A stretch of 6,063 nucleotides of DNA, from NCBI GenBank assembly GCA_016215715.1, contig JACRIG010000104.1, positions 1 to 6,063 on the forward strand, read 5' to 3'. The stretch's first letter is position 1. The number at the start of each line of letters is the position of its first letter. A model generated the notes under the pieces. The model searched no databases. It saw only the letters and a list, made by a program, of their open reading frames with translations, and was not told the origin of the DNA. Position numbers and translations under genes: made by a program. This document shows, piece by piece, positions 1 to 5,023 of this stretch. This DNA is from Candidatus Peregrinibacteria bacterium (GTDB taxonomy: Bacteria; Patescibacteriota; Gracilibacteria; Peribacterales; Peribacteraceae).

Positions 1-222
1 GTACAGCAGACCCACAAAGAGAAGCGGAAGTTGTCCGATGTACAGAAACTCTGCCGCAAAAACGGGAATGATGTTATTGATCATCAGAATGTAGCCGAGG
101 AAGAACGCCCCCGCGAGACAGTAGAAGAGGAAGGCCGAGAGTGTATGGAGATAGCGGAGCATGCGGTGATTGTAGCATCTGGAGCAACGACAGAGGCGAC
201 AGACGGGACAGAAGAAACACAT
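1..222 (-). CDS. Cys-rich N-terminus membrane protein, partial (runs off left edge)
   Basis: The reading frame is open from ATG (222-220) to the window edge, giving 74 residues without a stop. The first 16 residues hold six cysteines, spaced C2-x2-C5-x2-C8-x2-C11-x-C13-x2-C16, which looks like a small zinc-ribbon or metal-binding knuckle. A basic stretch follows, then a hydrophobic segment at about residues 27-50 and the start of another at about 60-74, so the protein is probably integral to the membrane. Third codon positions are strongly C/T/G biased, as in neighbouring real genes. The gene starts 43 bases after the rpmH stop on the same strand and is probably co-transcribed with it. A weak GAGG lies 6 bases before the ATG. 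The place after rpmH is where rnpA often sits, but this protein does not resemble RNase P protein or YidD. I do not recognise the family. Confidence 0.7.
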   Translation of the reverse strand, partial: MCFFCPVCRLCRCSRCYNHRMLRYLHTLSAFLFYCLAGAFFLGYILMINNIIPVFAAEFLYIGQLPLLFVGLLY

Positions 223-265
223 ATGCTGCCTCTGTCTCTTCTGTGCCCTCTTTGCCTTTTTCTCA

Positions 266-409
266 TCACTTCAACCTCTTCTGTACCGTAATCCTCTTTC
301 GTCCCGTTGACCGGCGGCGGGCAAGGACCTGCTTCCCTTTTTTCGTTTTGCTCCGTTTGCGGTAGCCGTGGACACGGAGACGCCTGCGCCATTTGAGTTT
401 TCCGAGCAT
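266..409 (-). CDS. rpmH: 50S ribosomal protein bL34
   Basis: This 47-aa, very basic protein is a structural component of the large ribosomal subunit, embedded in 23S rRNA. The bL34 signature is clear in the second half: HGYRKRSKTKKGKQVLARRR at residues 14-33, followed by GRKRITV. This matches the family pattern HGFRxRMxTKxGRxVLxxRRxKGRKxL. The length is normal for the family (44-50 aa). The first 13 residues (MLGKLKWRRRLRV) are unusual, because the canonical KRTxQPS motif is missing. The only ATG in frame before the homology is at 409, and a stop lies 54 bases further upstream. Two TGA codons in tandem end the gene. There is no Shine-Dalgarno at normal spacing. The cobalamin adenosyltransferase gene lies 124 bases upstream on the same strand. 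Confidence 0.88.
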   Translation of the reverse strand: MLGKLKWRRRLRVHGYRKRSKTKKGKQVLARRRSTGRKRITVQKRLK

Positions 410-431
410 AAATAGGTTTCGAAGTTCCCGG

Positions 432-460
432 ATGCTACCGGCGGATTTGGCTTAGAGCAA
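432..460 (-). promoter_or_regulatory. Possible weak sigma-70-type promoter for rpmH
   Basis: On the minus strand, TTGCTC (460-455) and TAGCAT (437-432) are separated by 17 bases. TAGCAT lies 22 bases before the rpmH ATG. Only half to two-thirds of the consensus positions match, so this is a weak call. Transcription could also come through from the upstream adenosyltransferase gene. Confidence 0.25.
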
Positions 461-473
461 GGGGTTTTGAGAG

Positions 474-533
474 GGGACCAACGTCGTTCGTTCTACCTTG
501 GTCCCTTTGGTCCCATTGGAAACCCTGGTCCCC
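474..533. repeat. Four-unit 9-bp tandem repeat with an inverted copy
   Basis: Four consecutive 9-mers occupy 498-533: TTGGTCCCT, TTGGTCCCA, TTGGAAACC (degenerate) and CTGGTCCCC. An inverted copy, GGGACCAA, lies at 474-481. It can pair with TTGGTCCC at 498-505 (8-bp stem, 16-base loop) or, less well, with the other copies, so alternative hairpins could form in RNA. The array abuts the stop codon of the adenosyltransferase gene at 534. It has no T-tract, so it is not a classical intrinsic terminator, although it could act as a 3' stabiliser or attenuator. Confidence 0.6.
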
Positions 534-1133
534 TTATTCGTAACGTACCGCCGGCTCCTCCACCCCTTCCACCCGATTCGCCGCCTGTGCTGTGAGAAAG
601 AGGTAGTCACTTAATCGGTTCACAAAAATCAAACACTGCGGATTGATCGGTTCTTTTTCTTTGAGTGCGACGATACACCGTTCCGCTCTCCTGCAAACTG
701 TGCACGCGAGGTGGAGCGCAGAACCGGGTTTTGATCCGCCCGGAAGAATGAAAGAGTTACGCGGCGGAATCGTCGGTTCCAGTTCATCAATCCAGCGCTC
801 GAGAGTGCCGACATGATTTTCTCTGATGCGCTTCTCATTTTTTGGAAGAGCGTGCGATTCACCTTTTTTATCAGGAGCAGGGGTTCGCCCTGCGGTCACC
901 GTGGCGAGAGGTTTCGCCAGATCCGCCCCGACCGTGAAAAGAAGATGCTGCACACGCTCCATCTGCGCATGAATATTTTTCGGTAAATTATTTTCGGAAA
1001 GCACCACACCCAAAAACGCATTGAGTTCATTCACGGTTCCGTACGCTTCGATGCGTTCCGACGCTTTCGAGACACGGTCGGTTCCGTAGAGACCGGTGAG
1101 ACCTTTGTCGCCGGTGCGGGTGACGATGCTCAT
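534..1133 (-). CDS. PduO-type cob(I)alamin adenosyltransferase
   Basis: The enzyme transfers the 5'-deoxyadenosyl group of ATP to cob(I)alamin to make adenosylcobalamin (coenzyme B12), in the cytosol. The 199-aa protein carries the family's N-terminal ATP-binding motif TRTGDKGLTGL (5-15), RIEAYGTVNELNAFLG (27-42), the core FILPGGS (128-134), ALHLACTVCRRAER (139-152) and NRLSDYLF (172-179). Two normally conserved residues differ. The Asp of the DELN motif is Asn35, and the Arg before the RRAER motif is Cys144. A segment at about 78-105 is longer than in many homologues. The start at 1133 is preferred because family homology begins exactly there; the frame extends 41 codons upstream, but through the palindromic repeat and into pheT. 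There is no Shine-Dalgarno; an extended -10 element lies 8 bases upstream. No other B12 gene is in the window. The likely client would be an AdoCbl-dependent enzyme elsewhere, such as class II ribonucleotide reductase (inference). Confidence 0.9.
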   Translation of the reverse strand: MSIVTRTGDKGLTGLYGTDRVSKASERIEAYGTVNELNAFLGVVLSENNLPKNIHAQMERVQHLLFTVGADLAKPLATVTAGRTPAPDKKGESHALPKNEKRIRENHVGTLERWIDELEPTIPPRNSFILPGGSKPGSALHLACTVCRRAERCIVALKEKEPINPQCLIFVNRLSDYLFLTAQAANRVEGVEEPAVRYE

Positions 1134-1141
1134 GGAATGGG

Positions 1142-1150
1142 AATATAGCA
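1142..1150 (-). promoter_or_regulatory. Extended -10 promoter of the adenosyltransferase gene, probably leaderless
   Basis: The minus strand reads TGCTATATT, a TGn extended -10 followed by TATATT (1147-1142). Eight bases separate it from the A of the ATG at 1133, so transcription would begin at or next to the start codon. A weak -35-like TTGCGT (1172-1167) lies 19 bases upstream, inside the palindromic repeat. Confidence 0.5.
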
Positions 1151-1160
1151 CATGCCATCT

Positions 1161-1225
1161 GTAGAGACGCAAAATCTTGCGTCTTTCGCCCGCGGGCCTG
1201 AGACGTGCGATTCGCACGTCTCTAC
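1161..1225. repeat. REP/BIME-like double palindrome between pheT and the adenosyltransferase gene
   Basis: This 65-bp element is bounded by a perfect 9-bp inverted repeat, GTAGAGACG (1161-1169) and CGTCTCTAC (1217-1225). It contains two hairpins. The first is AGACGCAA (1165-1172), loop AATC, TTGCGTCT (1177-1184). The second is GAGACGTGCG (1200-1209), loop ATT, CGCACGTCTC (1213-1222). Between them, almost exactly at the centre, is the self-complementary GCCCGCGGGC (1188-1197). Two REP-like units in opposite orientation around a linker are the layout of a BIME. The right end overlaps the last bases of pheT including its TAG stop. No T-tract follows either hairpin, so intrinsic termination is unlikely. 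Confidence 0.7.
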
Positions 1226-3600
1226 ATTGTGCTCGCAAGAGCTGCCACCTTCTCATGCGCCTTCTTCGCCTCCTCTTCTGTCAGGGTTCGATCCGCGCTA
1301 CGGTACGTGCAGCGCAGCGTCAGGTTGTACTCGTTTTCCCTAAGCGGCGCGCCGCTGTAGAGGTCATGCACAGCGACGCTCTCAAGGAGGGGATCACTCT
1401 TCTCCAGTTTTCCCATCAGCCCCGCAAACGGTTTCTGATGCGTGCGCTTTACCGTCAGGTCGTACGTCACAGCCGGGAAGTGCGGCGTTGCAGCTGCGAG
1501 TTTCACTCCCGATGGGATATCCAGAAGGTCCGTGACATGGAAGGTTGCCGCGGCGCTACGGTGTGTAAGGTCGAAGCGTGCGCGGACGGCAGGATGGATC
1601 TCGAAGATTGCTCCGATTGTTTTGCCGGCAACGACAATGTCTGCGCAGCGTCCGGGGTGCGCGACGGAGGGAATAGTTTTCGAAGGCACAATCGACATCG
1701 TCCAGCCGCTCTCCGCAAAGCTTCGCGCGAGTGAACGCCTGAGACGGAGGAACGGATCGGTTGCGGTCGTCACGGGGATCAGAGAAGCGAGGAGCACGCT
1801 GCACTCCAGATGTTCTTCACCCTTAAGCGGGAAAATGCGCGCGCCATGCCATGTCTGGATGGAATCCCGCGCAAATAGAAGATTCCTCTGCGCGTGTGCA
1901 AGCAGGCTCGGGAGTGTCGCAGGATGGAGGAGCGAGAAATCTTCGCTGAGCGGATGTTCCAGTCGCATTGCGTGCAGCGGGTCGAGGTTACATTTCTTCA
2001 GAAGGTCGGGACCGATGAGCGAGAGCGGGACGATCTCCGTGAATCCGTCTTCCTTCAGTGCATCGCGGAGGATATGAATCCGTTCTTCGCGCTTCGGGAT
2101 ATCGAGAGCGGCAACGGGCATCGTAGGGTGGATGCGGTGGTAGCCGAAGTGCCGCGCGACTTCCTCCGTCACATCTTCGGGAGTTTTGAGATCACGAAGT
2201 CTGTGAAGCGGAGGCGTCACCGTGAGAGAAGCTTTCGTCGCTTTCACGCTGCAGCCGAGATTCGTGAGAATCACCGAAGCCTGCTTCGCGGAAATCTCTG
2301 CGCCGAGCGCGCCGGTGAGTTGAGCGAGCGGCAGCGTGATCTTCGGCGCTTTCCCGTCACTGCCCCAACTCTCGATCTTCGATGCGAGTTTTGCTCCGGG
2401 GGCGAGCTCCAGAATCAGCCCGAGCGCGCGGAGGAAGCCGGCCTCGACGATCACGGGCGGAATTCCTTTTTCGTAGACCGTGGCAGCGTCCGTGCGGTGA
2501 CCGGTGGCGATGATGGTGCGGCGGATGGAAATGGGATCGACGGCGGTGGAGTGGAGGTAGAGCCGCTTACTGCCCGATTTCGTCGAGCTGCGCAGGCCTC
2601 CCATAACGCCCATGAGGTCGAAGATCCCTTCGTCGTCACTCAGGACGATGGCCCCTTCCGGAAGCGGACGCTTCACTCCGTCGAGTGTCGTGATCGTTTC
2701 GCCTTTCTTCGCTGTGCGGAAGCGCACGTCGCCTTTAATGTCATCGGCGTCGAAGCAGTGGAGTGGCATGCCGAGTTCCATCGTGACGTAGTTCGTGATG
2801 TCGACGGGGAGACTCACCGACCTCCAGCCGGTCGCTTCCAGCCGCTTCTTCATCCATGCGGGCGTTTCGCCGATATTGTCGACGGTGATGAGACATGAAC
2901 AGTAGCGCGGCACGAGCTTCGGGATATCAACGTGTGTTTTGAACGGCAGGGGAGTCTTCGGTGCCTTAGGTGCAGTCGTCTTCGCTGCTCTCTTCCATGT
3001 TGCAAGCCCGAGTGCGACAAACTCACGCGCGAAACCCATATGGGAAAAAAGATCGGGGCGGTGGGTGAGCGCAGTGTTGGAGATATGAAAAATGGTGTCG
3101 TTGAGTCCGAGTGCATCCGCGAGTGACATGCCGGTTTTGATTCCCGGCACACGCGTGACGTCGATAATCGGATGATCGCCGTCGCTGTGTTTCGGCGGGA
3201 ACAACTCACCAAGATCGAGTTCGATCGCCGCGCAGATCATCCCCTCGCTCGCTTCGCCGCGGATTTTTACTGCGGTGAGTGTCACCAATTCTTCTCCATG
3301 TTTCACCGTGGCACCGGTGTGTGCGAACGCGACAAGCATTCCTTCACGCAGATTCGTCCCGCCGCAGACGACGCGCTTCATTCCTTTATCTGTCTGCACA
3401 TCGGCAAGTGACAGACGATCGGCACCCGGATGCTTCACGAGCTTCAGGACTTTACCGACGCAGCAATTGCGCAGAAGTTTTCCCTGCACTTCCATTTCCT
3501 CCACTTCGGCAACCGAGAGCGTCAGCCGGTCAGCGATCACTACCGGATCCTTCTCCTTCCAGTCCACCATACTGCCGAGCCATTCGAGGGAAAGTTTCAT
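1222..3600 (-). CDS. pheT: Phenylalanine--tRNA ligase beta subunit
   Basis: This is the beta subunit of the cytosolic alpha2-beta2 PheRS, which charges tRNA-Phe. At 792 aa it has full bacterial length and the usual domain order. An N-terminal segment is followed by the OB-fold tRNA-binding domain (about 44-155), with HPGADRLSLADV (57-68), VVCGGTNL (77-84), IRGEASEGM (113-121). Then come HRPDLFSHMGFAREF (180-194) and the B3/B4 editing region, with VDITNYVTMELGMPLHCFD (266-284) and FDLMGVMGG (327-335). The B5 domain (about 418-490) contains TPEDVTEEVARHFGY (473-487). The catalytic-like core spans about 495-690 and the FDX-ACB anticodon-binding domain about 702-792, starting at PHFPAVTYDL. The protein ends shortly after LTEEEAKKAHEKVAAL, a few residues earlier than most homologues, and its TAG stop lies in a palindromic repeat. 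The ATG at 3600 matches the family start (MKLSLEWL). It has no Shine-Dalgarno. pheS is not in the window; the upstream neighbour is divergent. Confidence 0.97.
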   Translation of the reverse strand: MKLSLEWLGSMVDWKEKDPVVIADRLTLSVAEVEEMEVQGKLLRNCCVGKVLKLVKHPGADRLSLADVQTDKGMKRVVCGGTNLREGMLVAFAHTGATVKHGEELVTLTAVKIRGEASEGMICAAIELDLGELFPPKHSDGDHPIIDVTRVPGIKTGMSLADALGLNDTIFHISNTALTHRPDLFSHMGFAREFVALGLATWKRAAKTTAPKAPKTPLPFKTHVDIPKLVPRYCSCLITVDNIGETPAWMKKRLEATGWRSVSLPVDITNYVTMELGMPLHCFDADDIKGDVRFRTAKKGETITTLDGVKRPLPEGAIVLSDDEGIFDLMGVMGGLRSSTKSGSKRLYLHSTAVDPISIRRTIIATGHRTDAATVYEKGIPPVIVEAGFLRALGLILELAPGAKLASKIESWGSDGKAPKITLPLAQLTGALGAEISAKQASVILTNLGCSVKATKASLTVTPPLHRLRDLKTPEDVTEEVARHFGYHRIHPTMPVAALDIPKREERIHILRDALKEDGFTEIVPLSLIGPDLLKKCNLDPLHAMRLEHPLSEDFSLLHPATLPSLLAHAQRNLLFARDSIQTWHGARIFPLKGEEHLECSVLLASLIPVTTATDPFLRLRRSLARSFAESGWTMSIVPSKTIPSVAHPGRCADIVVAGKTIGAIFEIHPAVRARFDLTHRSAAATFHVTDLLDIPSGVKLAAATPHFPAVTYDLTVKRTHQKPFAGLMGKLEKSDPLLESVAVHDLYSGAPLRENEYNLTLRCTYRSADRTLTEEEAKKAHEKVAALASTM

Positions 3601-3644
3601 GGGGACAGGCTACCACAATCTTCGCCGTACCCGAGTATCATTTT

Positions 3645-3779
3645 ATGGTAAGCAGGAGCAGGCATTCCTGCCTGCGGGCACTGTGGACAGCATGTCTGTT
3701 TCCATTTTTGGTACTCTTGTGGGTATTTCCGCACGGAGTAGCATTTGTACCACTCATTCCCTCCCTCCCATTTCTATGA
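3645..3779 (+). CDS. Possible 44-aa hydrophobic small protein
   Basis: This short ORF encodes a basic N-terminus (MVSRSRH) followed by a hydrophobic stretch (about residues 15-30) and a Pro-rich tail. It could be a single-span membrane peptide. Its TGA (3777-3779) overlaps both candidate starts of the next gene within ATGATG, the arrangement seen in translationally coupled pairs. Against it, codon usage is not distinctive, there is no Shine-Dalgarno, and the ORF contains a palindrome typical of intergenic sequence. It is listed as a candidate only. Confidence 0.25.
   Translation: MVSRSRHSCLRALWTACLFPFLVLLWVFPHGVAFVPLIPSLPFL
3658..3675. repeat. Small palindrome (7-bp stem, 4-base loop)
   Basis: GCAGGCA, loop TTCC, TGCCTGC form a perfect hairpin, preceded by a partial extra copy of GCAGG at 3652-3656. 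It lies in the gap between the divergent pheT and the 88-aa gene. It may be a dispersed palindromic repeat; no function is evident. Confidence 0.45.
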
Positions 3780-4042
3780 TGTTCAGCAGAAACGGAAAGT
3801 CATCCGGTGCCTGCACCGTCTGCAGGATCGTCGGCACGATCATCGGGATCATCGTTCTCCTCTCGTCGATTGTGGCGGCGATCGGTGTCTACAAGGCGCA
3901 CTTCCTCCTCGGCGGCGCGACCTTCGGAACAACGAACGGATCACTGGCCCTCATCGCTCTCGCGGTGAACCTGATGTTCCTGAAGAAAATGAGCAGGATG
4001 TGTCCGTGTGGCGGGATGTGTGCGTGTGATGTGAAGAAATAA
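3776..4042 (+). CDS. Small two-helix membrane protein with terminal Cys clusters
   Basis: The 88-aa product has a C-x2-C pair at residues 13-16 (CTVC) and a hydrophobic helix at about 17-38. A Gly-rich turn (FLLGGATFGTTNG, 43-55) precedes a second helix at about 56-70, and the C-terminal cluster CPCGGMCAC covers residues 76-84. With two membrane spans, both Cys-bearing ends should be on the same face, probably cytosolic since both flanks are basic (inference). They could jointly bind a metal or form disulfides. The start is at 3776 or, one codon later, at 3779. The frame runs further upstream, but that part would read antisense through pheT, so the short form is preferred. There is no Shine-Dalgarno. 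A terminator follows 27 bases after the stop, so this gene ends its transcript. I do not recognise the family. Confidence 0.7.
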   Translation: MMFSRNGKSSGACTVCRIVGTIIGIIVLLSSIVAAIGVYKAHFLLGGATFGTTNGSLALIALAVNLMFLKKMSRMCPCGGMCACDVKK

Positions 4043-4069
4043 GGCATTGACTGGCATTGAGTCTTGCAG

Positions 4070-4098
4070 AAGCGTCCCTTACGATAGGGGCGCTTTTG
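4070..4098 (+). terminator. Rho-independent terminator after the 88-aa gene
   Basis: AGCGTCCC (4071-4078) pairs with GGGGCGCT (4087-4094), with one T-G wobble, around an 8-base loop. A T-rich tail (TTTTGTC) overlaps the base of the stem. The stem can extend by an A-T pair at 4070/4095. It faces the plus strand only and insulates the membrane-protein gene from the tRNA-Ser that starts 22 bases later. Confidence 0.75.
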
Positions 4099-4119
4099 TC
4101 ATGAGTGAAAAGGGCGCGA

Positions 4120-4209
<90 letters not shown>

Positions 4210-4212
4210 AAT

Positions 4213-4740
4213 CTAGTATCTTATATAATTTTCCACGGGTGTTAAAACATCAATGCTCCATTTTCCGTTTCTTAGCACAATTTTTGCCCTCAATTCCTCT
4301 CCCTTCCAAGTATTTTCTCCTTTCAGCTGGTACTTCGTTTTGAATTGGAATATTTTTCTAGTGTCCGTACTTTCTCCTATGCATTTTTGTACTTCAATCA
4401 ATTCAGTATCTGACCATTTTTTTTCTGTCCAATTTCTTAACTCATCTTCGGATAAAATTGGATTCGATCCAGCGTATTCAGGAGTGAGTAATGCATTTGC
4501 ATCATGAAATCGGTTTGTATTTAGTCGCGCATAGAAGTCTGCTAGAACCTTGTAAGCATCTGCACAAGATTTTGCCTCCGCCACCTCAACTGCAGTGGGC
4601 TCTTTTGAATTTATCTCGGTCTTATGAAGATTTATCTCACCTGCAACTTGAAAATTAAAAAGATTTAAACCCCCAAAACTAAAAAATGAGATACCACCTA
4701 ATAGACCTACTCCTGCCAGATAGGGCCATTTCTTTTTCAC
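4213..4740 (-). CDS. Membrane-anchored hypothetical protein, NTF2-like appearance, AT-rich
   Basis: The 175-aa product starts with a lysine-rich signal anchor (MKKKWPYLAG, then hydrophobic to about residue 30). After a linker comes a soluble domain, probably outside the cytoplasm. Helical AYKVLADFYARL (62-73) is followed by a Trp-containing middle and strand-rich segments ending in RNGKWSIDVLTPVE (157-170). This layout resembles NTF2/SnoaL-type folds, but no catalytic motif is recognisable, so the fold is only a suggestion. The start codon is GTG (4740-4738); no ATG occurs later in frame. Composition stands out: stretches of about 30-40 percent GC by eye, against clearly GC-rich neighbours, which suggests recent acquisition next to a tRNA gene. 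It follows rpmB by 9 bases, and a -10-like TAATAT overlaps the rpmB stop. Its TAG stop lies 3 bases from the oppositely oriented tRNA-Ser, with no terminator between. Confidence 0.75.
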   Translation of the reverse strand: MKKKWPYLAGVGLLGGISFFSFGGLNLFNFQVAGEINLHKTEINSKEPTAVEVAEAKSCADAYKVLADFYARLNTNRFHDANALLTPEYAGSNPILSEDELRNWTEKKWSDTELIEVQKCIGESTDTRKIFQFKTKYQLKGENTWKGEELRAKIVLRNGKWSIDVLTPVENYIRY

Positions 4741-4746
4741 AGTCGT

Positions 4747-4752
4747 ATATTA
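4747..4752 (-). promoter_or_regulatory. Possible -10 element (leaderless GTG gene)
   Basis: TAATAT on the minus strand overlaps the rpmB TAA stop and lies 6 bases before the GTG at 4740. That spacing would put the transcript start on the start codon. A poor -35 (TTGCAG) lies about 15 bases upstream, inside rpmB. Read-through from rpmB is the alternative. Confidence 0.35.
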
Positions 4753-4959
4753 CGCTGTTTTTCCCTCCTGCAACCTCTTCGCCAGCGTCCGGATGTACGC
4801 GGCCGAAACCTTCATCGTCTTGTAGGAACCCGTCACCGGATCGAAGATCCGCTTCTTCTGCATGTTCACTTTCCACGGTCTGCGGGTCGCGCGCAGCGAG
4901 TGGCTGCGGGTGTTGCCGAAGCCCGTTTTCTTGCCGGTTTTAATGCAGACGCGGGGCAT
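4750..4959 (-). CDS. rpmB: 50S ribosomal protein bL28
   Basis: This 69-aa basic protein belongs to the large ribosomal subunit. It shows the bL28 pattern: MPRVCIKTGKKTGFGNTRSH at the N-terminus, then SLRATRRPWKVNMQKKRIF and MKVSAAYIRTLAK. This follows family features such as the GNxxSHS motif, the T-x-R-x-W segment and the KVSxxxIRTL helix. Only Cys5 remains of possible zinc ligands, so it is a C-minus type. The start at 4959 fits the family (M-x-R-x-C). A longer in-frame extension to 5043 would run back through the promoter and the divergent gene. There is no Shine-Dalgarno; a promoter ends 9 bases before the ATG. Its usual partner rpmG is not adjacent. Confidence 0.9.
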   Translation of the reverse strand: MPRVCIKTGKKTGFGNTRSHSLRATRRPWKVNMQKKRIFDPVTGSYKTMKVSAAYIRTLAKRLQEGKTA

Positions 4960-4968
4960 GAGAGTGAG

Positions 4969-4997
4969 AGGATAATGATAGTCCCTACACGGGTCAA
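4969..4997 (-). promoter_or_regulatory. Sigma-70-type promoter of rpmB
   Basis: On the minus strand, TTGACC (4997-4992) and TATCCT (4974-4969) are 17 bases apart. TATCCT ends 9 bases before the rpmB ATG, so the transcript would have little or no leader. The 64-bp gap to the divergent protease gene also holds that gene's -10, so the two promoters share DNA. Confidence 0.55.
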
Positions 4998-5010
4998 TGC
5001 GAAAATACTG

Positions 5011-5016
5011 TATACT
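5011..5016 (+). promoter_or_regulatory. -10 element of the site-2 protease gene, probably leaderless
   Basis: TATACT lies exactly 7 bases before the ATG at 5024, so transcription would start on the start codon. No good -35 is seen at normal spacing. The placement supports 5024, not the in-frame ATG at 4997, as the true start. Confidence 0.5.
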
Positions 5017-5023
5017 TTGCCCG

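Noticed and set aside
263..268. Possible UGA recoding (code 25) because rpmH ends in two TGA codons
   Set aside because: bL34 is already complete at the first TGA, the large genes contain no internal TGA, and tRNA or release-factor evidence is absent; code 11 explains everything except the TAA in the protease.
84..392. 102-codon minus-strand ORF across rpmH and the Cys-rich gene
   Set aside because: It is a different frame over two genes with clear coding signal (bL34 motif and helical membrane sequence) and looks like low-complexity shadow translation.
1134..1256. Upstream extension of the adenosyltransferase frame by 41 codons
   Set aside because: The extra residues come from the palindromic repeat and pheT overlap; family homology starts at ATG 1133 and a -10 element lies directly before it.
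1442..2898. Long plus-strand ORFs antisense to pheT
   Set aside because: They are Arg/Glu-rich shadow frames of a high-GC gene with no domain features; pheT homology is continuous on the minus strand.
3275..3775. Long N-terminal extension of the 88-aa gene
   Set aside because: The extension runs antisense through the pheT 5' end and has no membrane or domain character; the tandem ATG at 3776/3779 precedes the coherent protein.
4043..4060. Direct repeat GGCATTGA twice, 2 bases apart
   Set aside because: Only two 8-base copies in a short spacer; likely chance or slippage with no evident role.
4997..5023. Earlier ATG for the site-2 protease at 4997
   Set aside because: The nine extra codons cross the TATACT -10 element and are not hydrophobic protease sequence; 5024 fits better.
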